64,000 nucleotides of DNA from a cf. Phormidesmis sp. LEGE 11477. GTDB taxonomy: Bacteria > Cyanobacteriota > Cyanobacteriia > Phormidesmidales > Phormidesmidaceae. Position 1 is the stretch's first letter. Every line of letters begins with the position of its first letter. The notes beneath the pieces are model-generated. The model ran no database searches and was not told the origin of the DNA. It saw only the letters and a program-made list of their open reading frames with translations. Shown here piece by piece: positions 7,867-16,640 of the stretch. The position numbers and the translations under genes are program-made. The DNA is taken from positions 29,061-93,060 of the forward strand of contig NZ_JADEXO010000009.1 of assembly GCF_015207105.1 (NCBI RefSeq). Direction: 5' to 3'.

Positions 7867-8514
7867 TCACTCTCTGACAGTCGGTTGAAATTTTCCAGCC
7901 TTACCAATCGCGCCGCCCGCACCCCGCGTTCCTGGATAGCACTCAGCGAGGTTGCCAAGCACTCCCTGTTTCACGTAGGGCGAGTCTGGTTCCATTTGAT
8001 TGACGACCGCAGTGAAACCTAAGTCACCATCGTCAAAACAATCGACTGCCACTCTCGTTGTTGTTATGACCGCTTCCCCAGGTGAGTGCGGAAGAAACGA
8101 CGCAGCCAGCGCTTGAGACGCAATTACTTTATAGTCCCTTGCAGTCTCTCTATCCTGTTCGGCCTCAGCCAGCAGTCTTGCAGTCTTTTCGATTTGATAG
8201 CGCTGTTGCCACGCCTGAAACTCAGGAGAGCCGAGCTTATCCCACAGCGTCGTTGCTTCGGCTACTGGCCCCGGCTGAGGCGATGTCACTGGCACTGACT
8301 GAGCAGCAGAAAACCAACCAGCGCACAGAGCAGTCCCGCCATACAACAGACCGAATGCAACATTCAGCAAGCGTAATCGCCTGACTCTCTTCTGGCTGAG
8401 TTGTTCTTTCTTAAAGGGCTTGGTTTTTTCCCCTTCAGTCGGCTTCAGATATTTGAATCCAAGACGCGAGGATTTGTCCGGGGGTTTGAGGGCAATCATG
8501 ATTAAGCTATCCAT
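7867..8514 (-). CDS. Single-pass membrane protein, last gene of a six-gene operon
   Basis: A 215-residue protein. A basic cytoplasmic N-terminus (KPFKKEQLSQKRVRRLRLL) precedes one membrane helix (about residues 48-68), then an extracytoplasmic part with a helical stretch (WQQRYQIEKTARLLAEAEQDRETA) and a C-terminal domain containing two Cys (VDCFDDGD, AECYPGTRG). It overlaps the upstream peptidase gene by 13 bases, so the two are translated together. The family was not recognised. Probably part of the envelope assembly encoded by this operon. Confidence 0.6.
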   Translation of the reverse strand: MDSLIMIALKPPDKSSRLGFKYLKPTEGEKTKPFKKEQLSQKRVRRLRLLNVAFGLLYGGTALCAGWFSAAQSVPVTSPQPGPVAEATTLWDKLGSPEFQAWQQRYQIEKTARLLAEAEQDRETARDYKVIASQALAASFLPHSPGEAVITTTRVAVDCFDDGDLGFTAVVNQMEPDSPYVKQGVLGNLAECYPGTRGAGGAIGKAGKFQPTVRE

Positions 8515-9539
8515 TGAGACATCATTAAGTAGCGGTAGGGGTCAAACAGACCACCCCCGCACCAGCCACCTACGTGCAGGTGCGGCCCGGTCACGGTGCC
8601 AGTCGCACCTGCAAGGCCCAGCACATCACCAGCGGCCAGCGCATCACCTTCGGCGCACTCAAACTTAGAGAGATGACAAAAGCTCAGCTCTAACTCTGGG
8701 AAATTCAAAGGTTGAAGCACAACGTGCAGTCCAGCGCGGCCATCCTCAGCGACCTTCAAAACTTGAGATCGCTCCGGCACAAACACAGGTTCGCCGACAG
8801 CAGCCGCTAGATCAACGCCGCCATGCAACCGCCCCCAGCGTGGCCCCATCGGAGAGGTGACCGACAGCGAATTCAGTACCGGCGAAAGATTGCGCCGATA
8901 GCCGCACTGTCCCCATAGCGCCCACTGAAAAGCTGTCCAGATCTTCCACAGTGGCTTCGTGCTTTGGCCGGTCGCCGCGCCGATGTCATGCCCTGGAAAC
9001 GAGGCCCATTCAATCGAGTCAGCAAATACTGCTTTCTGAAAAGCGCCGTAATCAACGCTCAGATGGCCTTTCAACACGCGGCACCCATCTAATAGATGTT
9101 GATGCCCGCCAGCATCCCAACTCAGCGCCAAGGCGCATCTATCCTGATTAGCTGGCGAGAAGTCAGGCTCATCAACCAGCCAAATATCAGGGTGCTTCAA
9201 TCGGCACTTATCCCAGGTAGGAGAAAGAATCTGGTAAGGGCCGCTGGCATTCGATACTTTGTCAGTGCCAGGAATCGGTGACTCTGCTCGCTTGCGTGGG
9301 TGATCGTCAAAGCCCTCGAAGCGCTTGTATCGGTAAGCAATCTGATAGGCTTCTTTGCCGTACCCGATTAGCCCCTCAGCACTGGTGATCGCATACAACC
9401 AACTGCGGCCCGTCAGCCAATATAGGTCGTCTTCATCCAAGCTCATCTTTGCCGCCAGTGCGCCGCCGTTCCGCCCTGCTGGTATGAACACACCAGCGCT
9501 CACTAACCCTGCCATCGTCAGAAACTGTCTCCTTTTCAT
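8502..9539 (-). CDS. Tat-exported bifunctional wall hydrolase (lysozyme-like plus M23 peptidase)
   Basis: A 345-residue protein with a twin-arginine signal (MKRRQFLTMAGLVSAGVF). Residues about 50-200 resemble a lysozyme-like fold (SNASGPYQILSPTWDKC). The C-terminal third is an M23 metallopeptidase with the zinc motifs LHGGVDLAA (HxxxD) and GPHLHVGG (HxH). It should cut both glycan and peptide bonds of peptidoglycan outside the inner membrane, opening the wall for a trans-envelope machine. It directly abuts the upstream ATPase-like gene (shared base 9539) and overlaps the next gene. A second wall hydrolase occurs in the T4SS operon. Confidence 0.8.
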   Translation of the reverse strand: MKRRQFLTMAGLVSAGVFIPAGRNGGALAAKMSLDEDDLYWLTGRSWLYAITSAEGLIGYGKEAYQIAYRYKRFEGFDDHPRKRAESPIPGTDKVSNASGPYQILSPTWDKCRLKHPDIWLVDEPDFSPANQDRCALALSWDAGGHQHLLDGCRVLKGHLSVDYGAFQKAVFADSIEWASFPGHDIGAATGQSTKPLWKIWTAFQWALWGQCGYRRNLSPVLNSLSVTSPMGPRWGRLHGGVDLAAAVGEPVFVPERSQVLKVAEDGRAGLHVVLQPLNFPELELSFCHLSKFECAEGDALAAGDVLGLAGATGTVTGPHLHVGGWCGGGLFDPYRYLMMSQWIA

Positions 9540-10714
9540 CAGCTTCCCCTCCGTGCTTTGTACATCTCACCAAGATTGAGATCTTCATCTCTGAAATCTT
9601 TTAGCTCACCTAAACGCGGCACACCTGAAAGCGCCAAAACCACGGGTAAGCCTAATGTCTTAGCCTCAGATAACAACGATTTGAGCGCCTTGCGTTCGCT
9701 CAAATCAGGAATACGATTAGCGTTAGTCAAGAGCGCATCAACAGCGCGATAGCCGCCGATACCAGGACTATGAACCGCGCCCAACGCAAACAGTCGCGCA
9801 GTGTCCAAGGCTGTCTGGCTGATGCCCATGTTCTTGATGCGATCTCCGCTTACCACCACCGTCACGCCCACCTTCGGGCCACTGGCTAAGCAGTATTTGA
9901 AATCAGCTAAGAGCTGGGCCGCATGAGGATGCTGTTGTATTTGCGTGGAGGTGAATCTCTCCAGCGCTTCTGATACGAGCTGCCAACCGTTGACCGCTAG
10001 AAAATATGTAGGCCAGCAGCTCGAACCTAATGATCTTGACCGCTGCTTGATTGTTCTTTGCGCGTGACGCTGCTGGATCTCTTTGGCAATCTGTCCGATG
10101 TAGTCAGCGGCCAGCTCCAGGAACTTTGTGTCTCGCGATGATAAAACAGCCAATGTATTAGGAACCGCCGCTAGCCCCCGCCAATCTGGTTCGCCGACGA
10201 AATCCAGCACCGTGATACTGATACCTGGGCACGGATGACGCAGCGCGGCACCAATCAGCGCCTGTATCAAAGTGGTGAGTCCAGTGCCAGAATCGCCTAG
10301 TAGCACGGCGGCATAGGCATCTGGCGATAGTGCCAACTCTAAGAAAAGGTTCTCAGGGTGCAGGTTTGGCACTGAAGATCCCAGCGCTTCCGGTATCTCC
10401 TCACGCTCAATCCGCTCTGGCTGTTTTATCGTGATTGCGCCGTCACCAAAGCCGTACCGAGCCAGCAGATTCATCAGCTTCTCTGCACTATCGGAATCAC
10501 CTTCATAAACGATATCCGTAGCGATCGCTCGCACATTCTTGTAGTCAGCCGACCGCTCGCGCAGTTCCAACGCCAGCGTCGCCGCTTCTACCTCCACATC
10601 CTTATCTGTCTCACTCATCCGCTTGACTGCTTTTATCAACAGTTCAGGTAAAGGCGAGATGACAGGCGCTTCTACACTAGGTTTCCGGTTGAGGAGTTTT
10701 GCCAACAAGCTCAT
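9539..10714 (-). CDS. FtsK/VirB4-like P-loop protein with a degenerate Walker A
   Basis: A 391-residue protein. The N-terminal half is helical and charged. A nucleotide-fold domain starts near residue 135 with VLLGDSGTGLTTLIQ, where the Walker A lysine is replaced by leucine, followed by a Walker B-like ITVLDFVGEPDW and later VGVTVVVSGDRI. The fold resembles FtsK/HerA-type conjugation ATPases, but the lost lysine suggests weak or no ATP hydrolysis. The ATG overlaps the upstream stop (ATGA, 10711-10714). It may be a structural or regulatory partner of the transfer motor. Substrate unknown. Confidence 0.55.
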   Translation of the reverse strand: MSLLAKLLNRKPSVEAPVISPLPELLIKAVKRMSETDKDVEVEAATLALELRERSADYKNVRAIATDIVYEGDSDSAEKLMNLLARYGFGDGAITIKQPERIEREEIPEALGSSVPNLHPENLFLELALSPDAYAAVLLGDSGTGLTTLIQALIGAALRHPCPGISITVLDFVGEPDWRGLAAVPNTLAVLSSRDTKFLELAADYIGQIAKEIQQRHAQRTIKQRSRSLGSSCWPTYFLAVNGWQLVSEALERFTSTQIQQHPHAAQLLADFKYCLASGPKVGVTVVVSGDRIKNMGISQTALDTARLFALGAVHSPGIGGYRAVDALLTNANRIPDLSERKALKSLLSEAKTLGLPVVLALSGVPRLGELKDFRDEDLNLGEMYKARRGS

Positions 10715-11343
10715 TTGATAGCCCCCTCTGACAGTGGCAGCTTTGCGGGCTGTCCAGCCTTGTCGCTGGCGTCTGCTGGCGAGTCGTTACTGGAGAGATT
10801 CTCAGATTCAGTCGGGACGGTAGTCTCTTCTACAGGCTCAACCAAAGCGGGCGAATCGTTTGTGACAAAACGCTGATAGATGCGGTCAGGCACCTCGAAA
10901 CGAATGCAGGCATACAAAATTCCGAAACCGACAACACCGCCCACACCAATCGGTATGAGCCACTGACGATCTAGACACCATTGATCAGCCTGCTCGCATA
11001 GGTTCACGAGCCTGTCCCATAGCGATCGTTGCCGATAGCGACCCAGACTGGCATCAAAAATCATGGTTTGTGCCTTAGCCACTGAACCTGTAGGTGGTGC
11101 CACTTGAATCTTCGCTGGCCTGTTTCCTACAGGCGATTCTGGCGCTATTGATGGCGCGGGAGCAGCAGGTGCAATCTGCTTGGGTTCTGGTACTACTGGC
11201 GATCGAAAAGCCGCAGGCACCGCGCCGAAATCTACGGGCGCTGGCATCGCAGCCGGAGCTGCTGCAATCGCTCGCATGACGATAGGCAACGCCTTTGCCG
11301 ACTCTTCAGCAGACAGAGAGATTTTGACAAACTGAATATCCAT
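10711..11343 (-). CDS. Pro/Ala-rich single-pass membrane protein
   Basis: A 210-residue protein. Residues about 30-90 are rich in Pro and Ala and probably unfolded. A conserved-looking segment follows (MIFDASLGRYRQRSLWDRL), then one membrane helix (about 131-150, LIPIGVGGVVGFGILYACI), then an acidic Ser/Glu tail. Its stop overlaps the start of the next gene by 4 bases. The layout resembles VirB10-like spanning proteins only superficially. Function unknown; likely a membrane part of the operon's envelope complex. Confidence 0.55.
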   Translation of the reverse strand: MDIQFVKISLSAEESAKALPIVMRAIAAAPAAMPAPVDFGAVPAAFRSPVVPEPKQIAPAAPAPSIAPESPVGNRPAKIQVAPPTGSVAKAQTMIFDASLGRYRQRSLWDRLVNLCEQADQWCLDRQWLIPIGVGGVVGFGILYACIRFEVPDRIYQRFVTNDSPALVEPVEETTVPTESENLSSNDSPADASDKAGQPAKLPLSEGAIK

Positions 11344-11345
11344 AG

Positions 11346-11801
11346 CTAGTCAAACCCCTTGCCTAGAAAGGTTTGCGGGAGCTTCGAGCTAGTTGCTTGC
11401 TGTAGGGTGATAGAAAACTGATCGGCAGATTGCGCCATTGCCCCGGCCACGCACTCAACGGCTTGCAGGTGCGCCAAGCTGTTATCGAGCGCAATGGTCA
11501 CATCCGCCGCAAAACGTCTTGGGGAAGTCGCCAGCTCTGACGGAACTCTTCGGTGCTGATCGTCTCGCTTAGACACCGCGCCCCCTACCAAAGCCCCAGC
11601 GACGGGTGACAGCGCATATAGCTTTTTATTCTCAACGCCAATCAAGGTGATCGCACCCGCCATCAGCCCACTGCCTACTAAGCCGTAGATAAAATAGTCG
11701 CGCCAATTCTTAGCGGCTGAATCGTGCATGGCAGTATCAATAGGATCGGTAAATTGCTTTCGGTAGCGGCCTAAATGCGCGATACGCGCAGCAGCGGCCA
11801 C
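11346..11801 (-). CDS. Two-helix membrane protein
   Basis: A 151-residue protein with a basic N-terminus (GRYRKQF), two adjacent membrane helices (about residues 36-55 and 62-78, LVGSGLMAGAITLI and ALSPVAGALVGGAV), then a soluble C-terminal region (about 90-150). It lies 2 bases upstream of the next gene and 35 bases downstream of the first operon gene. No family recognised. The conserved spacing with its neighbours argues for a real gene. Confidence 0.55.
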   Translation of the reverse strand: MAAAARIAHLGRYRKQFTDPIDTAMHDSAAKNWRDYFIYGLVGSGLMAGAITLIGVENKKLYALSPVAGALVGGAVSKRDDQHRRVPSELATSPRRFAADVTIALDNSLAHLQAVECVAGAMAQSADQFSITLQQATSSKLPQTFLGKGFD

Positions 11802-11836
11802 AGAGATTCGTAGATCCTCAGCAGCCTGCTCAGCAT

Positions 11837-12394
11837 TTAGTTCTCGCCGCTGCTGAGGACTGGGACTGTTACGGAGCTGCTCTGCAAGGCGGACGAGTCG
11901 TAGCGTTTCGTTTCGATCTGGGCTATTGCCACTGAAGGCCGCACCACTTCGCCTGCTTCGGTGACGTAGACCTCTTCGGCCAGTGCTGGCATTAGTCCAG
12001 CCATCCGGCCTTGGAGCTTTTTTTCAGATTCGTAGATAGTTTTGATAAAAGCAGCTTCTTTCGGATCGGCTGGCAGTTCTTCACCGTCGCTCGAATGCGC
12101 TAGCGCAATCAACCGTTCTACTTCATCTAAGGCAGCGTTTTGTCTGTCGGCGTCAATCATTCGACTTTTAAGCAAGTTGCGCAGCTCGCGGCGCTCTGGC
12201 GTTAATGCCAGCTCAGCTGCCCAGTAGCGGATACGCTCCTCTTGCTGAGCGTCTAGCTCTGTATCAGGACTGAGACTGGGCCAGCGATCTTGTATCGCAT
12301 CAGGTGCGATATTTAGCTCTTCAGCGATCAGCGCCGCCGTCATGGTCATGGGATTAGTGGCGGCTTCGGTCTTTGCCTTTGATTTAGAAGACAT
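11837..12394 (-). CDS. Hypothetical cytoplasmic helical protein, first gene of the operon
   Basis: The start was set at ATG 12394 because AAGGAA lies just upstream; the 21 codons farther upstream lack support. The product has 185 residues, starting MSSKSKAKTEAATN, and is mostly helical and acidic (ALIAEELNIAPDAIQ, YWAAELALTPERREL, ALDEVERLIALAHSS). No membrane segment is seen. It is the promoter-proximal gene of the six-gene minus-strand operon and is divergent from the ribbon-helix-helix gene, with which it shares the control region. Function unknown. Confidence 0.6.
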   Translation of the reverse strand: MSSKSKAKTEAATNPMTMTAALIAEELNIAPDAIQDRWPSLSPDTELDAQQEERIRYWAAELALTPERRELRNLLKSRMIDADRQNAALDEVERLIALAHSSDGEELPADPKEAAFIKTIYESEKKLQGRMAGLMPALAEEVYVTEAGEVVRPSVAIAQIETKRYDSSALQSSSVTVPVLSSGEN

Positions 12395-12540
12395 GGTGGA
12401 TGCATTCCTTTTTCTTTGGTGGTGATGGTTCAAATAGCCCTGGCTAGCCGTTAGCACATTATTTAGGTCAGAGCTTTGTAGTGTCAGAGGTGGCAGGTGG
12501 CACTACAGAAGCAGAAAAACATACATAACTGACATATTAA

Positions 12541-12585
12541 GTCATCTTAAAAGGTTCTTTAATAAATTACAAGTCACCTTAAAAG
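12541..12585. promoter_or_regulatory. Direct repeats in the divergent promoter region
   Basis: GTCATCTTAAAAG (12541-12553) and GTCACCTTAAAAG (12573-12585) differ at one base and are 32 bp apart, about three helical turns, so they face the same side of DNA. TGTAGTG/CACTACA (about 12478-12511) is a further dyad in the same gap. The region lies between the six-gene operon and a ribbon-helix-helix gene whose product is the obvious candidate to bind here. Confidence 0.45.
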
Positions 12586-12642
12586 CATACTTTCTCTGTT
12601 TGGATGACCTGAAGTAATACACTGTGGGCAATTGATAAATTT

Positions 12643-13182
12643 ATGGATATGGCCAAATTCAGCGTAAATCTACCTGATGGGTATGATGAGCTGCTCGGCA
12701 GATGGGCAGAAGATCTAGGCGATAAGAAGGGATCGCTTGCTGCTCAGCTAATAAAACTTTGTCTGGAAAAACGCTATCCAAATGAACTGCCATCCGCGCC
12801 TGATGTGATGCCGGGTGATCCGCTAGAAACATTGAGAATAGAACGCAAAATAGGCGATCACTTTTTACTCGCGCTCAACTTGAACGAGGGTTCAATGTCA
12901 GCGGAAGCATTCATCGGCCAAACGCTGAAGGGGCATTTCACGCGGTGGCGAGAAGATTACGATTCGCGGATTATATATTTTGCTCGTAGCTACGATTTGA
13001 CTTGGGAACAAGCTTATACGCTACTGACTGGTCGCGTATTTCCATACTCGAACGAAGACTTTAGATGGGCCAAAAAACAGCCGCTGAAGCTTTCCCGTAG
13101 TGAGTTTTTGAAAGAACAACCCAGGACGGAGATAGGTGAGGATCTTACTGTCACGCTCGATAACGATACTCCAGACGCTTGA
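12643..13182 (+). CDS. Ribbon-helix-helix DNA-binding protein with C-terminal extension
   Basis: A 179-residue protein. Residues 3-45 (MAKFSVNLPDGYDELLGRW...KKGSLAAQLIKLCLEKRYP) have the short beta strand and two helices of a ribbon-helix-helix fold. The rest (about 60-179) is a charged helical domain of unknown type (IIYFARSYDLTWEQAYTLL). The start may be the second Met at 12649. It is divergent from the six-gene envelope operon and is followed after 9 bases by another gene. Likely an autoregulator of the divergent promoters, or a relaxosome-type accessory protein. Confidence 0.6.
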   Translation: MDMAKFSVNLPDGYDELLGRWAEDLGDKKGSLAAQLIKLCLEKRYPNELPSAPDVMPGDPLETLRIERKIGDHFLLALNLNEGSMSAEAFIGQTLKGHFTRWREDYDSRIIYFARSYDLTWEQAYTLLTGRVFPYSNEDFRWAKKQPLKLSRSEFLKEQPRTEIGEDLTVTLDNDTPDA

Positions 13183-13191
13183 CTAGACCCT

Positions 13192-13647
13192 ATGGACGCT
13201 CAAACCCTTACGCCCCAAAATGCCTTCCCTTTGGTTGGGAGCCTGGAAGACGAGCAGGCAATCAAGGCTGTGGCTCTGCGCCTAGTCACAGACGAGGCAG
13301 CAGGACTGCTGAAATGTTGCCTATCTGAAGATGAACGGCTCGTCTGTCGCCATCTGCTGCGGGTGCTAGCCAAATATCCTGAGGAGGCTAAGCGTAAGGA
13401 GATCGGGCGGGTTAAAGAAATTGCTCTACTACACTGGGGGTCACCCGTGATGAGTGCTGTGGACTATCTAGGCTCAGCAATGCGTACACCTGCGATCGCT
13501 GAAAGTGCCATTCGCAGTGCAGGGAATGCGCTGTTTGACGCGGCAGAAAGAACTAGCCCACCACTAGCAAAGGAAACTCGTGAACTATTTCGCCGGACGA
13601 TGGCTCAAGTTATTGAACCTATGAGCGCTGAAGAATTGGCAGTTTAA
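13192..13647 (+). CDS. Hypothetical helical protein
   Basis: A 151-residue, almost entirely helical protein that follows the ribbon-helix-helix gene after 9 bases, so they form an operon. It contains DEAAGLLKCCLSEDERLVCRH with three Cys and a C-terminal helix (TRELFRRTMAQVIEPMSAEEL). No signal, membrane helix or known motif is visible. The MITE-like element begins 3 bases past its stop. Confidence 0.5.
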   Translation: MDAQTLTPQNAFPLVGSLEDEQAIKAVALRLVTDEAAGLLKCCLSEDERLVCRHLLRVLAKYPEEAKRKEIGRVKEIALLHWGSPVMSAVDYLGSAMRTPAIAESAIRSAGNALFDAAERTSPPLAKETRELFRRTMAQVIEPMSAEELAV

Positions 13648-13649
13648 TA

Positions 13650-13813
13650 GGAGCAAAGCCAGGGCAAACGCATACTCCCTTATTTTCTCAGTAAGAGCTA
13701 TTAAAACAGGTCTTATTGAGAAAAATAGCATCACTTTTGAGCTATCAAAACGCTAGAAGCCTGATTCTTTCGTTGGTACGAATTTAGTATGCGTTTGCCC
13801 TGGGAGCAAAGCC
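13650..13813. mobile_element. MITE-like element with 18-bp terminal inverted repeats and target duplication
   Basis: Perfect 18-bp inverted repeats CCAGGGCAAACGCATACT (13659-13676) and its complement (13786-13803) bound a 145-bp non-coding AT-rich unit. The flanks repeat directly (GGAGCAAAGCC at 13650-13660 and 13803-13813), giving a target duplication of 8-10 bp depending on where the ends are drawn. Inside, two arms near 13682-13697 and 13713-13728 can form a hairpin. The size, lack of an ORF, long perfect ends and duplication fit a miniature element moved in trans. The CAGGG end and roughly 8-bp duplication recall ISAs1-type elements, but that is an inference. Confidence 0.8.
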
Positions 13814-13814
13814 T

Positions 13815-13974
13815 ACCGACAGCGGTTGAAACGGTAGTGCGTGTTAGACTAACGTCCGTGCGAGATTTGGGTCGCTCTCCTTGCCCTTTCCAGTGGGTGT
13901 TTCAGGGCTTCCGCCCCTGCTATCTGGGTCACCCTCTTAATTGGCTTTGACTGCGAATATAGCTAGCGCATTCG
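13815..13974. other. Non-coding stretch with a small GC-rich hairpin
   Basis: No ORF is credible here. CAGGG-cttccg-CCCCTG near 13903-13919 forms a short stem-loop downstream of the minus-strand gene that ends at 13975, so it may stop that transcript, though no T-run follows. Nothing else is recognised. Confidence 0.3.
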
Positions 13975-14784
13975 TTATCGACGATTAGGGAACTGAGGAG
14001 ACAGATTAAATTTCTTTACTGTCCAGCGGATCGCAGCGTCATGCGCTTCCTCTAGATCGCCTGCGAAGATTCGAGCGACTAAATCCTCGCAAAATTTCAC
14101 AGCTTCTAGCCCTTCCTCTTCAGTGATGTGATTGCGGGCAATCTTCGCGCTCCCTGACATCAAGGCCCAAGTCTCACGCATTTCAGCGGCCTTCACTCCG
14201 AACAGTCCTTCATATACCTTGTTGGTGTATTTCCCGTAGGCCGTAGCGTGAGCACCCGTATCGCTGATTAAATCTGTATAGGATTTACGTACAGGTTTTC
14301 CACTCTGGCGGGTAATTAACCATTTCGTTACAGAACGGCTGTTTTTACCGGTGTACACACCTTTGAGCGCTACGTTTGCCTCAGCGTAGAAACCTTTAAT
14401 CGCAAACCAACGTAGAAACGCACCTATCTTTTCCTTAGTCGGCTTTCGGAACTGACCAGGACTCAGCAGAATGTCCATTGCGAGGTCAAACCATTCTGAA
14501 ACCTCAATAACCTTGTAGTTATTATTGTCTGCTCCCAAAAGATGAATGACCCTGAAGAGCATACCAGATGGTGTTTTGAACCACTCACCCCCGTCATGTT
14601 GAATGACCCTCTTTGTCAGCGTTGGCTGGGGTATTCCAATATGCTTTTGAGCCATCATAAAACCGAAGCCGACGCTAGGCTGACCTGGCCCTAGTCCGTC
14701 TGGATCAATCACGATAGCTGTGAATTCTCGTTCTTCATAGGTAACCGTAATAAGATCACCGCTTTTGATATCTAAATCGCTCAT
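13975..14784 (-). CDS. Hypothetical protein, possibly antirepressor-like C-terminus
   Basis: The start was set at ATG 14784 (MSDLDIKSGDLI, 269 residues) because residues upstream look non-coding. The N-terminal domain (1-110) is beta-rich. The C-terminal half holds YTNKVYEGLFGVKAAEMRE...ARNHITEEEGLEAVKF, a pattern that recalls the C-termini of phage antirepressor and DinD-like proteins (LFG..A..MRE...R..). That likeness is weak. It lies downstream of the replication gene in the same direction, 110 bases away, so a role in plasmid control is possible. Confidence 0.5.
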   Translation of the reverse strand: MSDLDIKSGDLITVTYEEREFTAIVIDPDGLGPGQPSVGFGFMMAQKHIGIPQPTLTKRVIQHDGGEWFKTPSGMLFRVIHLLGADNNNYKVIEVSEWFDLAMDILLSPGQFRKPTKEKIGAFLRWFAIKGFYAEANVALKGVYTGKNSRSVTKWLITRQSGKPVRKSYTDLISDTGAHATAYGKYTNKVYEGLFGVKAAEMRETWALMSGSAKIARNHITEEEGLEAVKFCEDLVARIFAGDLEEAHDAAIRWTVKKFNLSPQFPNRR

Positions 14785-14894
14785 TCTAGAAAAGACCTTA
14801 ATTACACAGAAGAACAACATGCTTCACAGATTGGCAGAAGCTAAGAAAACTTCGATTAGAAAGGGGTTGCGGGGTTTTCCGCTAACTGAAAAAA

Positions 14895-16634
14895 TCATCT
14901 GCTTGGATTGTCTTCCTGTGTCTGTAAATAATAGAGCAGTAGTATCAGTTCATCATGACTCAACTGGTAGCGGCGCTTGCCATCAAATCGATCAGCAATG
15001 AATTGACTAATTTCCTCTACTGCCCAATCTAAACGTTGTACCTGTACCTGAATCCCTCGAATAATCCTATCTTGCTCAGCGTTAATGCCAGGAGGCACAG
15101 GATGAGAACGTTGAATAGTAGCGGGAACTAAACGTAAAATAGGGGGTTCAACCTGTGGAAAACTTAGTTGCTCCCCCCGAACCCCCCTCGGAGAAGAGTT
15201 TTTAGATTCTTTTTTGAAAGAATCTTCACGCGGGGCGGGGCTACACTTCATTATTTCTTCTTTGGTCTGTAATTTCCCTTCCTGCAAGGGTTCTGAGTCT
15301 TTTTTAGTAATCGGCGGTGGGGGTTGAATAGGCGCTGTATCGACCGCTGCTTCGGGAATTACAGACCTTTTTTCTAGTTCTTGATGCTCGGGGTGCCATA
15401 ACCCTTTGTGCCGATACAGCGTCCCTAAGCTCGTTCCTGCTAGTTCTGATATCGCCTGCGCTCTCGCGGTAATGGCTTCCGGTAGGCGATCGCCCTCTTC
15501 TAATATTGAGATCGCCGTTTGGATTTCTTCCTGCGCTGTTTTTGAACGCTGCTGATTAAACGGCACTACTTTAGATATGGCTCGCGGTTTAGCGTGGGTG
15601 CCTAGCGGCCAGTAGTATTTTTCTACGGCTCTGGCCCAGCTACGCGATCGCACCTCGATTTGACGTTGGTGAGCGCACCATCGGGCGTAGCCAGGGGCAG
15701 CGGTCGCTGTTTCGCGGATGTATTTGATCAAGGCATCTCCGCTTAGCTCTTCAAAGACAACGCCATAGCAGCCTATCTGCTTCAGTAGGTGGTTCGTTTG
15801 ATGCGCTCCTGTCCAGCCTTCAGCTATTAGAAGCTCTAAGTCCCGCCGCCATACCTCTATATTGTTTAAGCGGCGGCGGGGTTTGGTTAGTCGGTTTTGA
15901 CGGGCGATCAATAAAGCACTGTTCAGTTCGGCCATATCTTGGCCGATGGAGGCGGTGTCCCAAACTCGGAACAAGTCGCTCAGTTGGTTGCTAACAGCTT
16001 GCAGGTCGTCGTCTAGCAGCCAGGAGCCGGTATCTGGCTGAAGCGGCAGGCGGTGGCCTTTATAAAGAATCTTGGTGACGACGCCATAGCTTTTGTCGTT
16101 GGGAAATATCTCTAGCTCGCCTTCTTTGACTTCAAACCCTTGGGTCTGGAGGCAGAATTTGACGCCGACAGCCAAATTGAACGTATTAACGGCTCCGTTC
16201 AGCGGGAAATACAGGTGTAGGCCATCGCTCCAGCTTGAGCGCACCAGGAACGTTCGGGTGATGCCGATGGTTTCTAGCGCAATCTGGAGTTCTGTGATCG
16301 CACTCGGGTTCTGTTTGGGGTGATATTGACTCCCTACGTCGATATCCAGCAGGCCATATTCGGTCGCGTGGTCGAACCGGACGCCTAATATTTCGGTTGG
16401 GTCAGCCCAGCGGTGGTACAGCACCCGGCTTTTCATCGGGTAGCGTCTCTCGGTCTTCCACTCGGGCTTTGGCTTCAGATGTTTTGTCTGCCAGTCCAGC
16501 TCTTTTTGTTCCGGTTGAGCCGGGTCTGGGACAGAGGCATAAATAAAGTCCCAGCGATTTCTTAGAAAGGTGTGGCTAAGTCGCTGGGCTAATGGGTCTG
16601 ACGGCAATAAATCGTCATTACGGATCGCGATCAT
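14895..16634 (-). CDS. Plasmid replication protein with archaeo-eukaryotic primase-type domain
   Basis: A 579-residue protein. Residues about 85-185 show the three primase-polymerase motifs: GLLDIDVGS (D97-x-D99), SDGLHLYFP (S136...H140, the sxH motif) and LEIFPND (174-180). A central helical region follows, then a segment resembling a helix-turn-helix (ITARAQAISELAGTSLGTLYRH), a Pro/Ser-rich linker and a C-terminal helical domain. Such fusions act as replication initiators or primases of plasmids. The ATG is preceded by GATAGAAC and a hairpin (16641-16663). A flanking family of small HTH regulators suggests copy control. Confidence 0.65.
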   Translation of the reverse strand: MIAIRNDDLLPSDPLAQRLSHTFLRNRWDFIYASVPDPAQPEQKELDWQTKHLKPKPEWKTERRYPMKSRVLYHRWADPTEILGVRFDHATEYGLLDIDVGSQYHPKQNPSAITELQIALETIGITRTFLVRSSWSDGLHLYFPLNGAVNTFNLAVGVKFCLQTQGFEVKEGELEIFPNDKSYGVVTKILYKGHRLPLQPDTGSWLLDDDLQAVSNQLSDLFRVWDTASIGQDMAELNSALLIARQNRLTKPRRRLNNIEVWRRDLELLIAEGWTGAHQTNHLLKQIGCYGVVFEELSGDALIKYIRETATAAPGYARWCAHQRQIEVRSRSWARAVEKYYWPLGTHAKPRAISKVVPFNQQRSKTAQEEIQTAISILEEGDRLPEAITARAQAISELAGTSLGTLYRHKGLWHPEHQELEKRSVIPEAAVDTAPIQPPPPITKKDSEPLQEGKLQTKEEIMKCSPAPREDSFKKESKNSSPRGVRGEQLSFPQVEPPILRLVPATIQRSHPVPPGINAEQDRIIRGIQVQVQRLDWAVEEISQFIADRFDGKRRYQLSHDELILLLYYLQTQEDNPSR

Positions 16635-16640
16635 GTTCTA

